Positions 23,053 to 32,716 of a stretch of DNA of 64,000 nucleotides are shown here, piece by piece (within the stretch, counting starts at the first letter, position 1; each line of letters opens with the position of its first letter). The notes under the pieces were generated by a model. That model searched no databases, was not told the DNA's origin, and was given only the letters and a program-made list of their open reading frames with translations. The stretch comes from an uncultured Faecalibacterium sp. (GTDB taxonomy: Bacteria > Bacillota > Clostridia > Oscillospirales > Ruminococcaceae), in assembly GCA_934524985.1 (NCBI GenBank), contig CAKSYT010000002.1:186001-250000 (forward strand). Direction: 5' to 3'. Both the position numbers and the translations under genes were made by a program.

Positions 23053-24438
23053 TTACGCCTTATATCCCTTTTCGCCGATTACATTGACCACTTCGTCAAC
23101 ATACTTCTGGCAGGTGTCGTGGTCAGGTGCTTCCACCATAACACGAACAACCGGTTCAGTGCCGGACTCACGAACCAGAATACGGCCGGTATCGCCCAGT
23201 GCCTCAGCAACCTTAGACACGGCTTCCTGCACAGCAGGGTCATTCTGTGCAGCCTTCTTATCGGTCACGCGAACATTCTCCAACACCTGCGGATAGATCT
23301 TCAGCGGTGCGGCCAGCTCGCTCATCGGCTTCTTCTTAGCCAGCATGACTTCCATCATCTTCAAACTGGTTAAGATACCATCGCCGGTGCTGGCATATTT
23401 GGAGAAGATGATATGACCACTCTGCTCACCACCGATACGACAGCCGTTCTTCGCCATGTACTCGTATACGTACTTGTCGCCCACAGCAGTCTTGGCGTAA
23501 CCGATACCTTGCTCATCAAACGCTTTGTACAGACCAAAGTTGGACATGACAGTCGTTACCACAGTATTGGTCAGCAGCTTGCCACGCTCTTTCATATAGC
23601 AGCCATAGATATACAGGATATGGTCGCCAGTGATGACATTACCCTTCTCGTCCACGCACAGGCAGCGGTCGGCGTCACCATCGAAGGCAAAACCAACATC
23701 CAAACCCTTCTCCACAACAAACTTCTGCAGGCCCTCAATATGCGTAGAGCCGGCATTATTGTTGATGTTCAGACCATTTGGCTTGTTGTTTATGACATAG
23801 GTGTCTGCTCCCAGCGCATCGAAAACGCTTTTAGCGATGTTCCAAGAACTGCCGTTGGCGCAGTCTAGGCCGACCTTGACACCCTTGAAAGAATAGATGC
23901 CGAGACTGATCAGATAGCCCATATAACGGTTACGGCCTGCCACGTAGTCCACCGTGCAACCGATGTGCTCACGATGAGCAAACGGCAGTTCCGGCCAATC
24001 CTTATCAAAGACATGGAGCTTTCCGTCAATGTAGTCCTCTACCAGCAGCAGGATTTCCTCGGGCATCTTCTCGCCGTAGCAGTCAATCAGCTTAATGCCG
24101 TTATCATAGTAGGGATTGTGGCTGGCGGAGATCATGATACCACAGTCAAAGTCATCCACACGAGCAATGTAAGCCACAGACGGCGTGGTCGTAACGTGCA
24201 GCAGATAGGCATCTGCACCAGAAGCAGTCAACCCAGCGACAAGGCTGTACTCAAACATATAGGAGCTGCGGCGAGTATCCTTGCCAATGACAATGCGAGC
24301 AGGGTCGGTATCACCATTGCGCTCACGGAGAGCGTTATAATACCAGCCCAGAAAGCGACCCACTTTATAGGCATGGTCTGCTGTTAATGTAATTCCGGCT
24401 TCTCCACGGAAGCCGTCCGTTCCAAAATACTTTCCCAT
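23053..24438 (-). CDS. glmM: Phosphoglucosamine mutase-type phosphohexomutase, copy 2
   Basis: 461 residues, about 94% identical by eye to the protein at 8024-9409, with the same ISASHNP, DGDADR, GGEQSGH and RESGTEP motifs. Differences are concentrated in surface positions (for example RNGDTDPAR for RNGNNEPAR, EKGYKA for KSKGYAV at the end). Its DNA is more AT-rich at third positions than copy 1, so it has been diverging or came with the locus. It is flanked by glmS downstream and the heptose nucleotidyltransferase fusion upstream (42-nt gap). Probable role: hexosamine or hexose-1-phosphate supply for the surface polysaccharide. Confidence 0.9.
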   Translation of the reverse strand: MGKYFGTDGFRGEAGITLTADHAYKVGRFLGWYYNALRERNGDTDPARIVIGKDTRRSSYMFEYSLVAGLTASGADAYLLHVTTTPSVAYIARVDDFDCGIMISASHNPYYDNGIKLIDCYGEKMPEEILLLVEDYIDGKLHVFDKDWPELPFAHREHIGCTVDYVAGRNRYMGYLISLGIYSFKGVKVGLDCANGSSWNIAKSVFDALGADTYVINNKPNGLNINNNAGSTHIEGLQKFVVEKGLDVGFAFDGDADRCLCVDEKGNVITGDHILYIYGCYMKERGKLLTNTVVTTVMSNFGLYKAFDEQGIGYAKTAVGDKYVYEYMAKNGCRIGGEQSGHIIFSKYASTGDGILTSLKMMEVMLAKKKPMSELAAPLKIYPQVLENVRVTDKKAAQNDPAVQEAVSKVAEALGDTGRILVRESGTEPVVRVMVEAPDHDTCQKYVDEVVNVIGEKGYKA

Positions 24439-24480
24439 TTTTTATTACCCTTTATCTCAATATTTGCAATATTTTATGCT

Positions 24481-25812
24481 TCATTCAAGATATTTCTCTA
24501 CAAACTCCAATACTGAGGCCAATGTGTCGGCTTGTCCAAAGTCTTCAGTCTTGGCATCTGTTCCGTCCCCATTAACCAGAATTGCTTTGCATCCAGCCGC
24601 CAATCCAGCTTTAATATCATTCTCACCATCGCCAATCATATAGCTTTGGCTCAGATCAATATTATAATCGATAGCCGCCTTCAGCAACATTCCCGGCTTC
24701 GGTTTGCGACAATCACACTCAATCTTCAATTCTGGGACTTCACCTTCATATCCCTTGTGCGGATGATGAGGACAATAATAGAGCGCATCCACATAGCAAC
24801 CTTCCAACCCCAACAGAGTTTCCATTTTATTATGAATTTCATCTAATTGGGTCAACGTCACTTCGCCACGCGCAACAACGGGTTGATTGGTAACGACAAT
24901 GCAGAGATATCCTAATTTATTGATTCTTCGAACTGCCTCAGCCACACCACTAATCAACTCAAAATCATTAATGTTTCTAAGGAATCCGATATATTTATTG
25001 ATTGTACCATCCCTATCAAGGAACACAGCCTTCTGCTTGTTTGAAAGATTCTTAGCCGCTACTCTTCCTGCTTTGAAGTCCTCTTCTACCTGATGGAAAC
25101 GATCTGGTGTACCCATATCCTTTACATACTCTGGCGAATCATAGCAGAACATCTTACCAGTTCCAGCCAATGGTTTCAGAAGCTGACGATCCAAATCAAC
25201 TTTTACAGTCTTCCCTGTCGTCTTGTCCACAGTACCGATTTTGTCTGCATCAATCGACACCATATCAAGGACTTTAGGATTGATTACATGCAAGCCCGCA
25301 TTGACTCTATTTTTATAATATGTCGGGCGAACATCTTCCTTTGCCAGCCAAGATTGAACCGACATATCTTTTTCTGCAATGATAAGACCACTATCATAAG
25401 GATGATTATTTGGATGAGTGAATAGCGTCACTAATCCACCATGTTCCTGATGAAATCTTACCATGCGGTTGAAATCAACATCAAAAATGGCATCCGCATT
25501 CAAAAGAAGAAATGGTGCTTCCCCCAGTTGCTCTCGTAGCTTAAAAAGTGCACCCGCGTTTCCGAGAGGTGTAATCTCGTTGTAATACTGGATTGACACA
25601 CCCAACTTAGAACCATCTCCAAAATGGTTCATGATTTTGTCTCCCATATGGGAAACTGTCATAATGATATCTTTAAATCCCTGATCTCTCAACGAGATAA
25701 TCTCTCGTTCAAGAACCGGAACACCTTCAATTGGAATCAAAGGCTTCGGAATATCAGGAAACAATTCAGATATTCGAGTTCCTCGCCCTCCGGCCATTAT
25801 TACTGTTTTCAT
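24481..25812 (-). CDS. Fused sugar-1-P nucleotidyltransferase / HAD-IIIA phosphatase (HddC-GmhB-like)
   Basis: 443 residues in two domains. Residues 1-235 form a nucleotidyltransferase: VIMAGGRGTRISELFPDIPKPLIPIEG, NADAIFDVDF, NRVNAGLHVINP, and KDMGTPDRF near its end. Residues 260-443 form a HAD-IIIA phosphatase: VFLDRDGTINKYIGFL, VVTNQPVVARGEV, CYCPHHP-type zinc segment (YYCPHHPHKGYEGEVPELKIECDCRKPKPGML), and MIGDGENDIKAG. These are the HddC and GmhB steps of GDP-D-glycero-D-manno-heptose synthesis; GmhA and HddA homologues lie 7-8 kb upstream in the same operon. Start ATG 25812 has GGAGG 9 nt upstream. Confidence 0.88.
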   Translation of the reverse strand: MKTVIMAGGRGTRISELFPDIPKPLIPIEGVPVLEREIISLRDQGFKDIIMTVSHMGDKIMNHFGDGSKLGVSIQYYNEITPLGNAGALFKLREQLGEAPFLLLNADAIFDVDFNRMVRFHQEHGGLVTLFTHPNNHPYDSGLIIAEKDMSVQSWLAKEDVRPTYYKNRVNAGLHVINPKVLDMVSIDADKIGTVDKTTGKTVKVDLDRQLLKPLAGTGKMFCYDSPEYVKDMGTPDRFHQVEEDFKAGRVAAKNLSNKQKAVFLDRDGTINKYIGFLRNINDFELISGVAEAVRRINKLGYLCIVVTNQPVVARGEVTLTQLDEIHNKMETLLGLEGCYVDALYYCPHHPHKGYEGEVPELKIECDCRKPKPGMLLKAAIDYNIDLSQSYMIGDGENDIKAGLAAGCKAILVNGDGTDAKTEDFGQADTLASVLEFVEKYLE

Positions 25813-25898
25813 CACATGCTTCCTCCATACCCTTGTCTAGTAAATATACGTCATTATATCCGAAAGCATTTTATTCCTATTGGAGTATTCTTCTCCCA

Positions 25899-27047
25899 TC
25901 AGTTGTTACTCTTCATTATACGTTTAATAACAATGTGACGAATTTGAAACCAAAAAGGTTTCATATCCCTCAAATTATACACTGCATGTGATTTTGCAGT
26001 GAAAAACTGTTGCACCCATTTAAACACGCCAACTGTTTTAATGCCCCTTCTAATGTCAGAAAATTCAGGCATAAACCAGATAGGTTTATCAAATTCCAGT
26101 GCTTCTTCAGGTAGTCTCCCGTTCACTTGATAATAGCACCAAATGAACGGCAAATTCACACCAGCAGTTTTTACACAGTATGCATTTCCATCGTTTCGCA
26201 TATTTATTTCCAAGAAATAATCAACACCATTCTCATCACGTATAAACTCTAAACTAAACAAGCCGCTGTAACCTATTTTTTTAATGAAAGTCTCCACAGC
26301 TTTCTTATCATAATTAAGATTAGAAATCGGCGAATATAATAAATATCCTGTATTTGTATTATCCGGCTGTCTTATAATATCTGTATAACCCGGTATAATA
26401 ATTATTTCGCCACCATTTAGAGAGCAGCCAATTAACTGAAACTCCATTTTTTTCTTAATATACCTTTGAATTTGAACCAGATCAGCCTCTGTTGTCCTTA
26501 ACTCATGAGATAACTCAGCACTATTGTGCGAAATACGAATGTCTCCTTTTCCTCCTCCAATAACGCTTTTTATTGGTTTTGTAATACATGGGTATATATC
26601 CCACTCTTCACTTTTTGCAGTACTAAGGACTTTACTTTCAGGAAGAAAAAAGCCACTTTCTCTAGCTAATCGCCCTTGTTCTTGTTTTGACATCAATTGA
26701 GAAATGTCACAGTTTAAAGATGGTGCTGCATACCATTCTTTTATTTCATCGTAGTGTCCAATCACTGCCTCTGCCGCCCCATCTGAACAGCATATTATCA
26801 CTCTTCTTTTTTTGTCATCGGCCAAATGAACCAACCATGGTATTATTTCTTCATACCTCTCAATGCATGTCACATAATCAGTATATATATATTTGCTTTT
26901 TGATATAAGATTATTTTTACTAATTCTTTCTCCGATAAGTAATACTCGAATTTGGGATTTTGGAATTCCTTTTTCTCCTAAAGAACGAAGAACTCCCAAC
27001 GTATTATGGTGTAATCCACCAACTATAACGACATCTATATTATTCAT
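25899..27047 (-). CDS. ATP-grasp enzyme of the polysaccharide locus
   Basis: 382 residues from ATG 27047 (MNNIDVVIVGGLHHNT). An N-terminal Rossmann-like pre-ATP-grasp domain is followed by the ATP-grasp core (YPCITKPIKSVIGGGKGDIRI, then VQIQRYIKKKMEFQLIG, SLEFIRDENGVDYFLEINMRNDGNAY). The EINMRNDGN motif supplies metal ligands. Related proteins in capsule clusters attach amino acids or similar carboxylates to sugars, but the substrate here is unknown. The frame continues 54 nt further upstream with a possible alternative start. Confidence 0.82.
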   Translation of the reverse strand: MNNIDVVIVGGLHHNTLGVLRSLGEKGIPKSQIRVLLIGERISKNNLISKSKYIYTDYVTCIERYEEIIPWLVHLADDKKRRVIICCSDGAAEAVIGHYDEIKEWYAAPSLNCDISQLMSKQEQGRLARESGFFLPESKVLSTAKSEEWDIYPCITKPIKSVIGGGKGDIRISHNSAELSHELRTTEADLVQIQRYIKKKMEFQLIGCSLNGGEIIIIPGYTDIIRQPDNTNTGYLLYSPISNLNYDKKAVETFIKKIGYSGLFSLEFIRDENGVDYFLEINMRNDGNAYCVKTAGVNLPFIWCYYQVNGRLPEEALEFDKPIWFMPEFSDIRRGIKTVGVFKWVQQFFTAKSHAVYNLRDMKPFWFQIRHIVIKRIMKSNN

Positions 27048-27141
27048 AACATTATCTCTTTCATTTATTGAATTCTCGATACAACATTTTCTTACAGTCA
27101 TCTATTATACATTCACCCCCATCAAATCAAACTTTTTCTAT

Positions 27142-27708
27142 CTACTTTATTGCAATCAATTCCGTTGCTTTCACTATATTACTATCAGATGTATTATTGC
27201 TGATTTTTTTTGCAGGTACCCCCCCCCACGTTCCTGGCTCTAGAATGTCTTTTACAACAACTGCATTAGCACCTATACATACATCATCAGCAATAGTAAC
27301 ATTTCCAATTATCTTGCATCCTTCACCAAGGAAAACATTATTTCCCAAAGTAGGAGCTTCAACATCCCCATTAGTAGTTCCTAGCGTAACACCTGTTTGC
27401 ATTCTGCAGTTATTGCCTACATGACTTTTACTATTTATTATTACAGTTCCGCGATGTGCAAGTGACAACCCCGGTCCGCATGTATTTAATGCAATCTGAA
27501 ATCCCGTTACCATACTATAATGATGAAGCATAAGTTTCGAAAAAAAGTACAGCAATTTATTACACTGTTGGTAATACTCTGTTCTACGAAGCCACCTCTC
27601 ATATTTCCATTCTACATCGCCTATAAGTCGAGGATATTTAGTTTCCTTTCTCAGTGCAACTCTATCGCACTCCATATAATAACGGTATTCTCTTTTATTT
27701 GATATCAT
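27142..27708 (-). CDS. Hexapeptide-repeat acetyltransferase (serine acetyltransferase-like)
   Basis: 188 residues. A helical N terminus (about 1-80) precedes a left-handed beta-helix: LSLAHRGTVIINSKSHVGNNCRMQTGVTLGTTNG, APTLGNNVFLGEGCKIIGNVTIADDVCIGANAVVVKD. It ends in the acyl-CoA-binding LEPGTWGGVPAKKIS. This is the CysE/WcaF-type fold used for sugar O-acetylation in capsule loci. The GGVPA codons contain nine consecutive G (C on the plus strand, 27219-27227), the same tract length and position as in the acetyltransferase at 40328-40867, so slippage could switch the C terminus off. Confidence 0.88.
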   Translation of the reverse strand: MISNKREYRYYMECDRVALRKETKYPRLIGDVEWKYERWLRRTEYYQQCNKLLYFFSKLMLHHYSMVTGFQIALNTCGPGLSLAHRGTVIINSKSHVGNNCRMQTGVTLGTTNGDVEAPTLGNNVFLGEGCKIIGNVTIADDVCIGANAVVVKDILEPGTWGGVPAKKISNNTSDSNIVKATELIAIK

Positions 27709-27730
27709 ATCGTATGCTCTCCTCTTTCTT

Positions 27731-28825
27731 CTATGTGCTCTCTCGTATTTTCAAAATAGAATTATTTATTATTTGTTTTAACTGTGTAATAATCCAGCCA
27801 GCAATTATACTTAATGTAATGCACACGCCTATTGTTACAATAGCAGGCACCCCAAGCTTATCATACAATACTACTCCACAGAATGCGCAGCAAAAAGGTT
27901 GATGCCAAAGATACACATTAAAACTATTCTCGCCCAACCACGCAAATTTATCCATCAAAAAGTCTCGTTTTTCAGAAAGTATATTAGACACTTGACATAA
28001 TAATATCATGGCAAATGGCATCAAAATATATCCAAGATATGCTACCGTAACACGCACCAATTTTGTGTCTCCCGCAATATTATTTCCATTAAAACCAGAA
28101 AACCATTTGGCTCTAATTAAAATGTAGGCAACTCCTAATAATTCTAAACCTTTCATCCAAGAGTTTTTTTGATTATTTATCTCAACATATTTCCCCAGTT
28201 GTATAGCGTATCCAATCCCAAAATATGGAATATAAACTGCCAAGTGAAAGAATAAATCATTCCAATCTCCCAAAAAATCATAATAGCCATACCCTACTGT
28301 AAAAAGAGAAGCTGCTATTATTATCCAAATTCCTAATTGACCCTTACCTTTCTTTGCAGATAATAATATGAAAAGAATACTAATTATAAATAATACTAAT
28401 AAGAACCACAAATGATATGCCCATTCATTATTAGCCTGCAATGCCTCTATTAAGTATGCAGCTAATGCCTTTTTCTCATATCCGGAACCATATAAGATCT
28501 TTTTTATGCCTGGTATAACCAATGCTGTATTAAACACAACATAAATAAACAAGGTATATGCAATCCAAGGAAATACTAACGCCCTAATTTTCTTGTTTGC
28601 CATTTTCATCTTATCGTAATTATAGCGCTCCATAGAATTCTTTAAAGAATACCCTGATAGGAAGAAGAAAAAAGACATATGGAACACATAACATACTCTA
28701 TATACATAGTCTAATCCTGCATTGTTAACGCGCATAGTGTCTCTCATACCATGCCCTAACAGAACCATAAATAATGCTATACCTTTAGCTACGTCCATCC
28801 ACTTTTTTCTTTTCTTTAACTCCAT
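27731..28825 (-). CDS. Acyltransferase 3 family membrane protein
   Basis: 364 residues with about ten transmembrane helices and the family start KKWMDVAKGIALFMVLLGHGM, where the histidine of LGH is catalytic. FFFLSGYSLK follows, and WLGENSFNVYLWHQPFCCAF near the C terminus is the typical closing motif. It most likely O-acylates the surface polysaccharide at the outer or inner membrane face. 17 nt separate it from the flippase gene and 22 nt from the acetyltransferase. Confidence 0.88.
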   Translation of the reverse strand: MELKKRKKWMDVAKGIALFMVLLGHGMRDTMRVNNAGLDYVYRVCYVFHMSFFFFLSGYSLKNSMERYNYDKMKMANKKIRALVFPWIAYTLFIYVVFNTALVIPGIKKILYGSGYEKKALAAYLIEALQANNEWAYHLWFLLVLFIISILFILLSAKKGKGQLGIWIIIAASLFTVGYGYYDFLGDWNDLFFHLAVYIPYFGIGYAIQLGKYVEINNQKNSWMKGLELLGVAYILIRAKWFSGFNGNNIAGDTKLVRVTVAYLGYILMPFAMILLCQVSNILSEKRDFLMDKFAWLGENSFNVYLWHQPFCCAFCGVVLYDKLGVPAIVTIGVCITLSIIAGWIITQLKQIINNSILKIREST

Positions 28826-28841
28826 AATTACACCCTCGATT

Positions 28842-30356
28842 TTATTTCAATATTCTTTTCAATTTTGAGATCACATTTTTTGCATTTCCCATTATTACTA
28901 CATGAACAAGTGTACCAGAGAGAGACATAATCATAGCTGCAAAAATGAGTCCCAACCAAGAATTCGGCTGTAACAACCTGGCAATACTCAAAAACAGCGG
29001 GCACATTAGCATCACTGAAAAAACATGTCTAATTAAAACTTTATAAATCTGCATTGGATTAATATTGAGACACTTCGAAGCATAAATTGGGGTAAAGAAA
29101 AAATTACTTATAGTCATAATCACTGCTGTTGTAAGTACAATTGCATAAACGCCCATTGAAGTATATGAAAGCAACAAGTACATACTTCCCGCATTCAAAA
29201 GTCCGCACCCAACTGTTACTAAGCAAGGAATTTTTTTCTTTAAAGTCAAAGTATTTACATAATAAACAGGAGAAACCACGCCTTCTGTAATGCTGGTAAA
29301 TATCGTCAGTATCGTTAACGTGTAAAGCAAGTCTCCATTTTGCTCTGGAAGCCAAAGTTCATAATAAAGTCTTCCTAATGCAATAAATCCCGCAAATGCA
29401 ATATTCGAAAACAGTCCGCATACCGTCATTGCTTTTGTAAGTTCTGAAACAAACTTTTTCATATCTCCTGATGCATAACTTTTTAGCATCTGAGGTTGAA
29501 AAGGTTGTGATATCGTAGAATATAGCAATGAAAAAATAGTGCCAATCTGTTTCGTTATAGCAATTTGACCAGTTTCAATTCCTGTAAGCATTAAATTAGA
29601 TATCAACAAATCTAATCCGCTGTTAAGAACATTTCCCAAGCTATTAATAGATTGCCAAATGCCATTGCTGACCATAGACGCAATCTTTTTTAAATCAAAA
29701 GCTTTAATATCAAATGTTAAATCCTTTAATAATACTTTTTTTAATGTATAATTTCCAACTAATAATACACAGGAAGATGCCAGCGACCCCACTCCAACAA
29801 ACCAAATATTGGGCGAAAACAACCTAAACATCAAGACTAAACTTGCTGCATCAACAAAATATGAAAATATCTTTAAAACGCCGGCCAAATCCAATCTATT
29901 CTTGATATAACTGGCAGAGCTGATTGGAACAATCATTGTAGTGATAGAAAAATTCAAAAAAACTAATATAAAAAGAAGTTTAACAGGCCCTACCAACTCA
30001 TCTGGTATAACCAGTATCCTTTCAAGTCCAGATATAAGGATCAACGCAACAAGAAATACGACTCCAGAGATTGCCATGCAACCAAATACAGAAGAGGAAT
30101 AATATGATTTAGATTCTTCTATATTTCCTTCATGGTATGTGACCGATATATATCGAACAACAAATGTGGTAAATGCCACCGTAATAATCTGAGCATAAGA
30201 CACTGCTGTTTTTGCAATTGAAACAAAACCATATGCCTCAATTCCTACATTAGCTGTAATATATTTAGTTAGAAAAAAATTAATCAAATAGCTAAGAAAG
30301 GCTGCCGTGCCTGATATTAAAATAGTCGTTGCCAGTCTTCGGTTACCTTCCCTCAT
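28842..30356 (-). CDS. Wzx-like polysaccharide flippase (MATE/MOP superfamily)
   Basis: 504 residues with about 14 hydrophobic helices. The N terminus NRRLATTILISGTAAFLSYLINFFLTKYITANVGIEAYGFVSIAKT is typical of MOP-family lipid-linked oligosaccharide flippases. ISNLMLTGIETGQIAITKQIGTIFSLLYSTISQPFQPQM is in the middle. It should move undecaprenyl-linked repeat units across the membrane. Neighbour of the Wzy-like gene, as expected for a Wzx/Wzy-dependent locus. Confidence 0.9.
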   Translation of the reverse strand: MREGNRRLATTILISGTAAFLSYLINFFLTKYITANVGIEAYGFVSIAKTAVSYAQIITVAFTTFVVRYISVTYHEGNIEESKSYYSSSVFGCMAISGVVFLVALILISGLERILVIPDELVGPVKLLFILVFLNFSITTMIVPISSASYIKNRLDLAGVLKIFSYFVDAASLVLMFRLFSPNIWFVGVGSLASSCVLLVGNYTLKKVLLKDLTFDIKAFDLKKIASMVSNGIWQSINSLGNVLNSGLDLLISNLMLTGIETGQIAITKQIGTIFSLLYSTISQPFQPQMLKSYASGDMKKFVSELTKAMTVCGLFSNIAFAGFIALGRLYYELWLPEQNGDLLYTLTILTIFTSITEGVVSPVYYVNTLTLKKKIPCLVTVGCGLLNAGSMYLLLSYTSMGVYAIVLTTAVIMTISNFFFTPIYASKCLNINPMQIYKVLIRHVFSVMLMCPLFLSIARLLQPNSWLGLIFAAMIMSLSGTLVHVVIMGNAKNVISKLKRILK

Positions 30357-30375
30357 ATCTCAATTCTCCTCTCAT

Positions 30376-31539
30376 TTATTTAAACCAATCCTGAAGTATT
30401 TTTTTCGCTTGCACAGCATTTTCTTTCAGCTTAGCGCTAATTGTCGCATAGTCTGTTTGCGTTTTATTCATAACTATTGTCGAAATAATTTGGTTTAACT
30501 TATCAGATTGCAAATCAAATTCAGAATAAAAATCAGCATTAGGTCTTATTCCATACTCAATAAGATCACCCTGTAATCCGTACTCCTTAATAACATCAGA
30601 TGTCTTATTGGAATACGAAATAATTGCCACTGGAGTTTGATGATACAAAGAAAACATTACTCCATGGAAACGCATGGAAACACATGCTTTTGCAAACTTG
30701 AACAATTGTCTCTTCTCTTCAATTGTTAATTTCTTTGCCTTATCGCAAATCACATATTCACCGTCAATTCCCTTTACTATGTCAGATATAATTTTCATAT
30801 CCATATCATAATAAAACGGCAAGAATACATGTTTCAGCTCTTTATTACATTCTTGATTTGCAGCTTTTTGTATATCAGTTACCAGTTTTTTGTATCGTTC
30901 TCCGTGAACCTCTTCCTTATACTCGTTATTAAACCATGGCATAGGAATAGCCCACAAAATATATTTTTGCTGTTCACAATTGATTTTTTTCAAACATTCT
31001 GTATTGTTCTCTTTTTCAATAGGTGTTTCTACAGAAAAAGTAATATCACTCGATTTTATAATATTCTTACAATCAATCTCCTTGAGAAGATTGTACGTAC
31101 GTCTATTACGACACACAATAAATTCCACACACTGAGATATTTCTTTCCATATTTTTTTATTTTCTTTTTTTGTGATGGAATTAATATCTATTCCGTATAT
31201 ACATACTTTGGTGTGGAAAAATCTTGCCAGTTTAATCTCTGATAATAAACTATTAAAATCTGCACTGCTTTCAGAAGGGAATAATCCTCCTCCACCAATT
31301 ATCCAATAATCATTTCTTATGAGCTCTTTGATTTTACTAAATTTGCGCCATTTTTTTGTCATCACAGAACAATTCAAGTTTGGGAATCCATTGAAAAGCT
31401 CTGTATATTTGTCTCCTGCAGAAACAACTGTAACATCAAATTTCCCCACAGAACTTAGGGTATCTAGCAAAGTGTAAAGTATGAAATCATCACCTAAATT
31501 TTCATACCCATAATAACCTTTAATTAGAACTTTTTTCAT
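30376..31539 (-). CDS. Polysaccharide pyruvyl transferase family protein
   Basis: 387 residues from ATG 31539. The start MKKVLIKGYYGYENLGDDFILYTLLDTL is the CsaB-like GYYGxxNxGDD motif. WIIGGGGLFPS follows in the middle, and SMRFHGVMFSLYHQTPVAIISYSNKTSDVIKEYG at the C terminus is the other family signature. It transfers pyruvyl groups from PEP to sugars as ketals, adding negative charge. It overlaps the polymerase gene by 20 nt. Confidence 0.88.
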   Translation of the reverse strand: MKKVLIKGYYGYENLGDDFILYTLLDTLSSVGKFDVTVVSAGDKYTELFNGFPNLNCSVMTKKWRKFSKIKELIRNDYWIIGGGGLFPSESSADFNSLLSEIKLARFFHTKVCIYGIDINSITKKENKKIWKEISQCVEFIVCRNRRTYNLLKEIDCKNIIKSSDITFSVETPIEKENNTECLKKINCEQQKYILWAIPMPWFNNEYKEEVHGERYKKLVTDIQKAANQECNKELKHVFLPFYYDMDMKIISDIVKGIDGEYVICDKAKKLTIEEKRQLFKFAKACVSMRFHGVMFSLYHQTPVAIISYSNKTSDVIKEYGLQGDLIEYGIRPNADFYSEFDLQSDKLNQIISTIVMNKTQTDYATISAKLKENAVQAKKILQDWFK

Positions 31540-32716
31540 ATTCAACCGCAAAATCTCCTTTATGAAGTCTTAAACCATCAATGCTTATATTTATATATTC
31601 ACAGCACAAAAATAGTATCAGCAATACTGTGAATCCCATTTCCACCTCAAATATCATTACGAGCAGAAGCGAAAATAACAGGCCAAACAAAAAGAATTGC
31701 GTCTCTTTTTTTGCAAAATTCAGCTTTTTAAAGCATTCAGATATAATAGTAACAAAAATCAATAGACCTACTATTCCTCCCTGGAAAAGGACTTGAAGCC
31801 ATTGTGAATGTGCATTTACAGCGGATGCTTTAGATATCATCTGTATAGCTTGATCTGATGTAATAATTCCCCAGCCAAAAAATGGTTTTTCTTTTATATA
31901 TTTAATTACAGTTACCCACGTACTTGCTCTTCCAGTAAATGTAACATCCTTCCCAAACAATTGGTAGATGATTGGCGAAAGAAATCCAACATTTCCAACT
32001 AATACCAATGCTGCAATCCCTGCATATAACGCAAAAAAGACTTTCCAATTTATATTAATATTCTGAGGTTGATACTTTTTTAGAATCACTGCAATAACAG
32101 TAATTACAATTGCCACAATTGAGGTACTGGATTTAGTCATAAAAACTGCAACGACACAGCTTAGAACTATGCAACAATACAATGTCTTTTTTAAATAGCC
32201 GCACGAATTACAAATCGTAGCTAAGCAAATCATTAATAGCTCCCATGTAATTCTATTATTTTTGTTTCCAAAAAACCAGTTTGCAACGCTTGCTGATGAC
32301 CACTGACTATATTCTGTAACCGTCGTATATAAACCATTTGGATACAACAATATTGTCATCAAATCTACAAAAACAAACAAAAAAATCACATTAAAAAGGG
32401 TTTTTAGTGTAGAACTCGGATTCATCTGGTACAGCATATGTATGCAAGCTATAAAGACGATATATTTTATATTGTATATAGCTATATTAATTGTCATTGT
32501 TCCGCTTATCAGCGTCATCATTAACAAAAACAGATAATAGTATGTCACTATTCTAACAAATTTATTTGGACGATATTTATGCCGAAATAACATTATCATC
32601 GCTAATAGCGAAAAAATGTTATTACAGGCACCGGTAAATGCATTAGAAAAGTGTGCTGGCAACAACATAATAATCAAGTATGCAATTAAAAAGCATTTTT
32701 TAATTGATATTCGCAT
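31520..32716 (-). CDS. O-antigen ligase/polymerase (Wzy-like) membrane protein
   Basis: 398 residues from ATG 32716, which has GAGG 6 nt upstream. About 11 hydrophobic helices. The large outer loop and following motif (GRASTWVTVIKYIKEKPFFGWGI ... VNAHSQWLQVLFQGGIVGLLIF) is the O-antigen ligase/Wzy signature. It should polymerise lipid-linked repeat units outside the membrane. It overlaps gmhA by 17 nt at its start. Confidence 0.88.
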   Translation of the reverse strand: MRISIKKCFLIAYLIIMLLPAHFSNAFTGACNNIFSLLAMIMLFRHKYRPNKFVRIVTYYYLFLLMMTLISGTMTINIAIYNIKYIVFIACIHMLYQMNPSSTLKTLFNVIFLFVFVDLMTILLYPNGLYTTVTEYSQWSSASVANWFFGNKNNRITWELLMICLATICNSCGYLKKTLYCCIVLSCVVAVFMTKSSTSIVAIVITVIAVILKKYQPQNININWKVFFALYAGIAALVLVGNVGFLSPIIYQLFGKDVTFTGRASTWVTVIKYIKEKPFFGWGIITSDQAIQMISKASAVNAHSQWLQVLFQGGIVGLLIFVTIISECFKKLNFAKKETQFFLFGLLFSLLLVMIFEVEMGFTVLLILFLCCEYINISIDGLRLHKGDFAVEYEKSSN

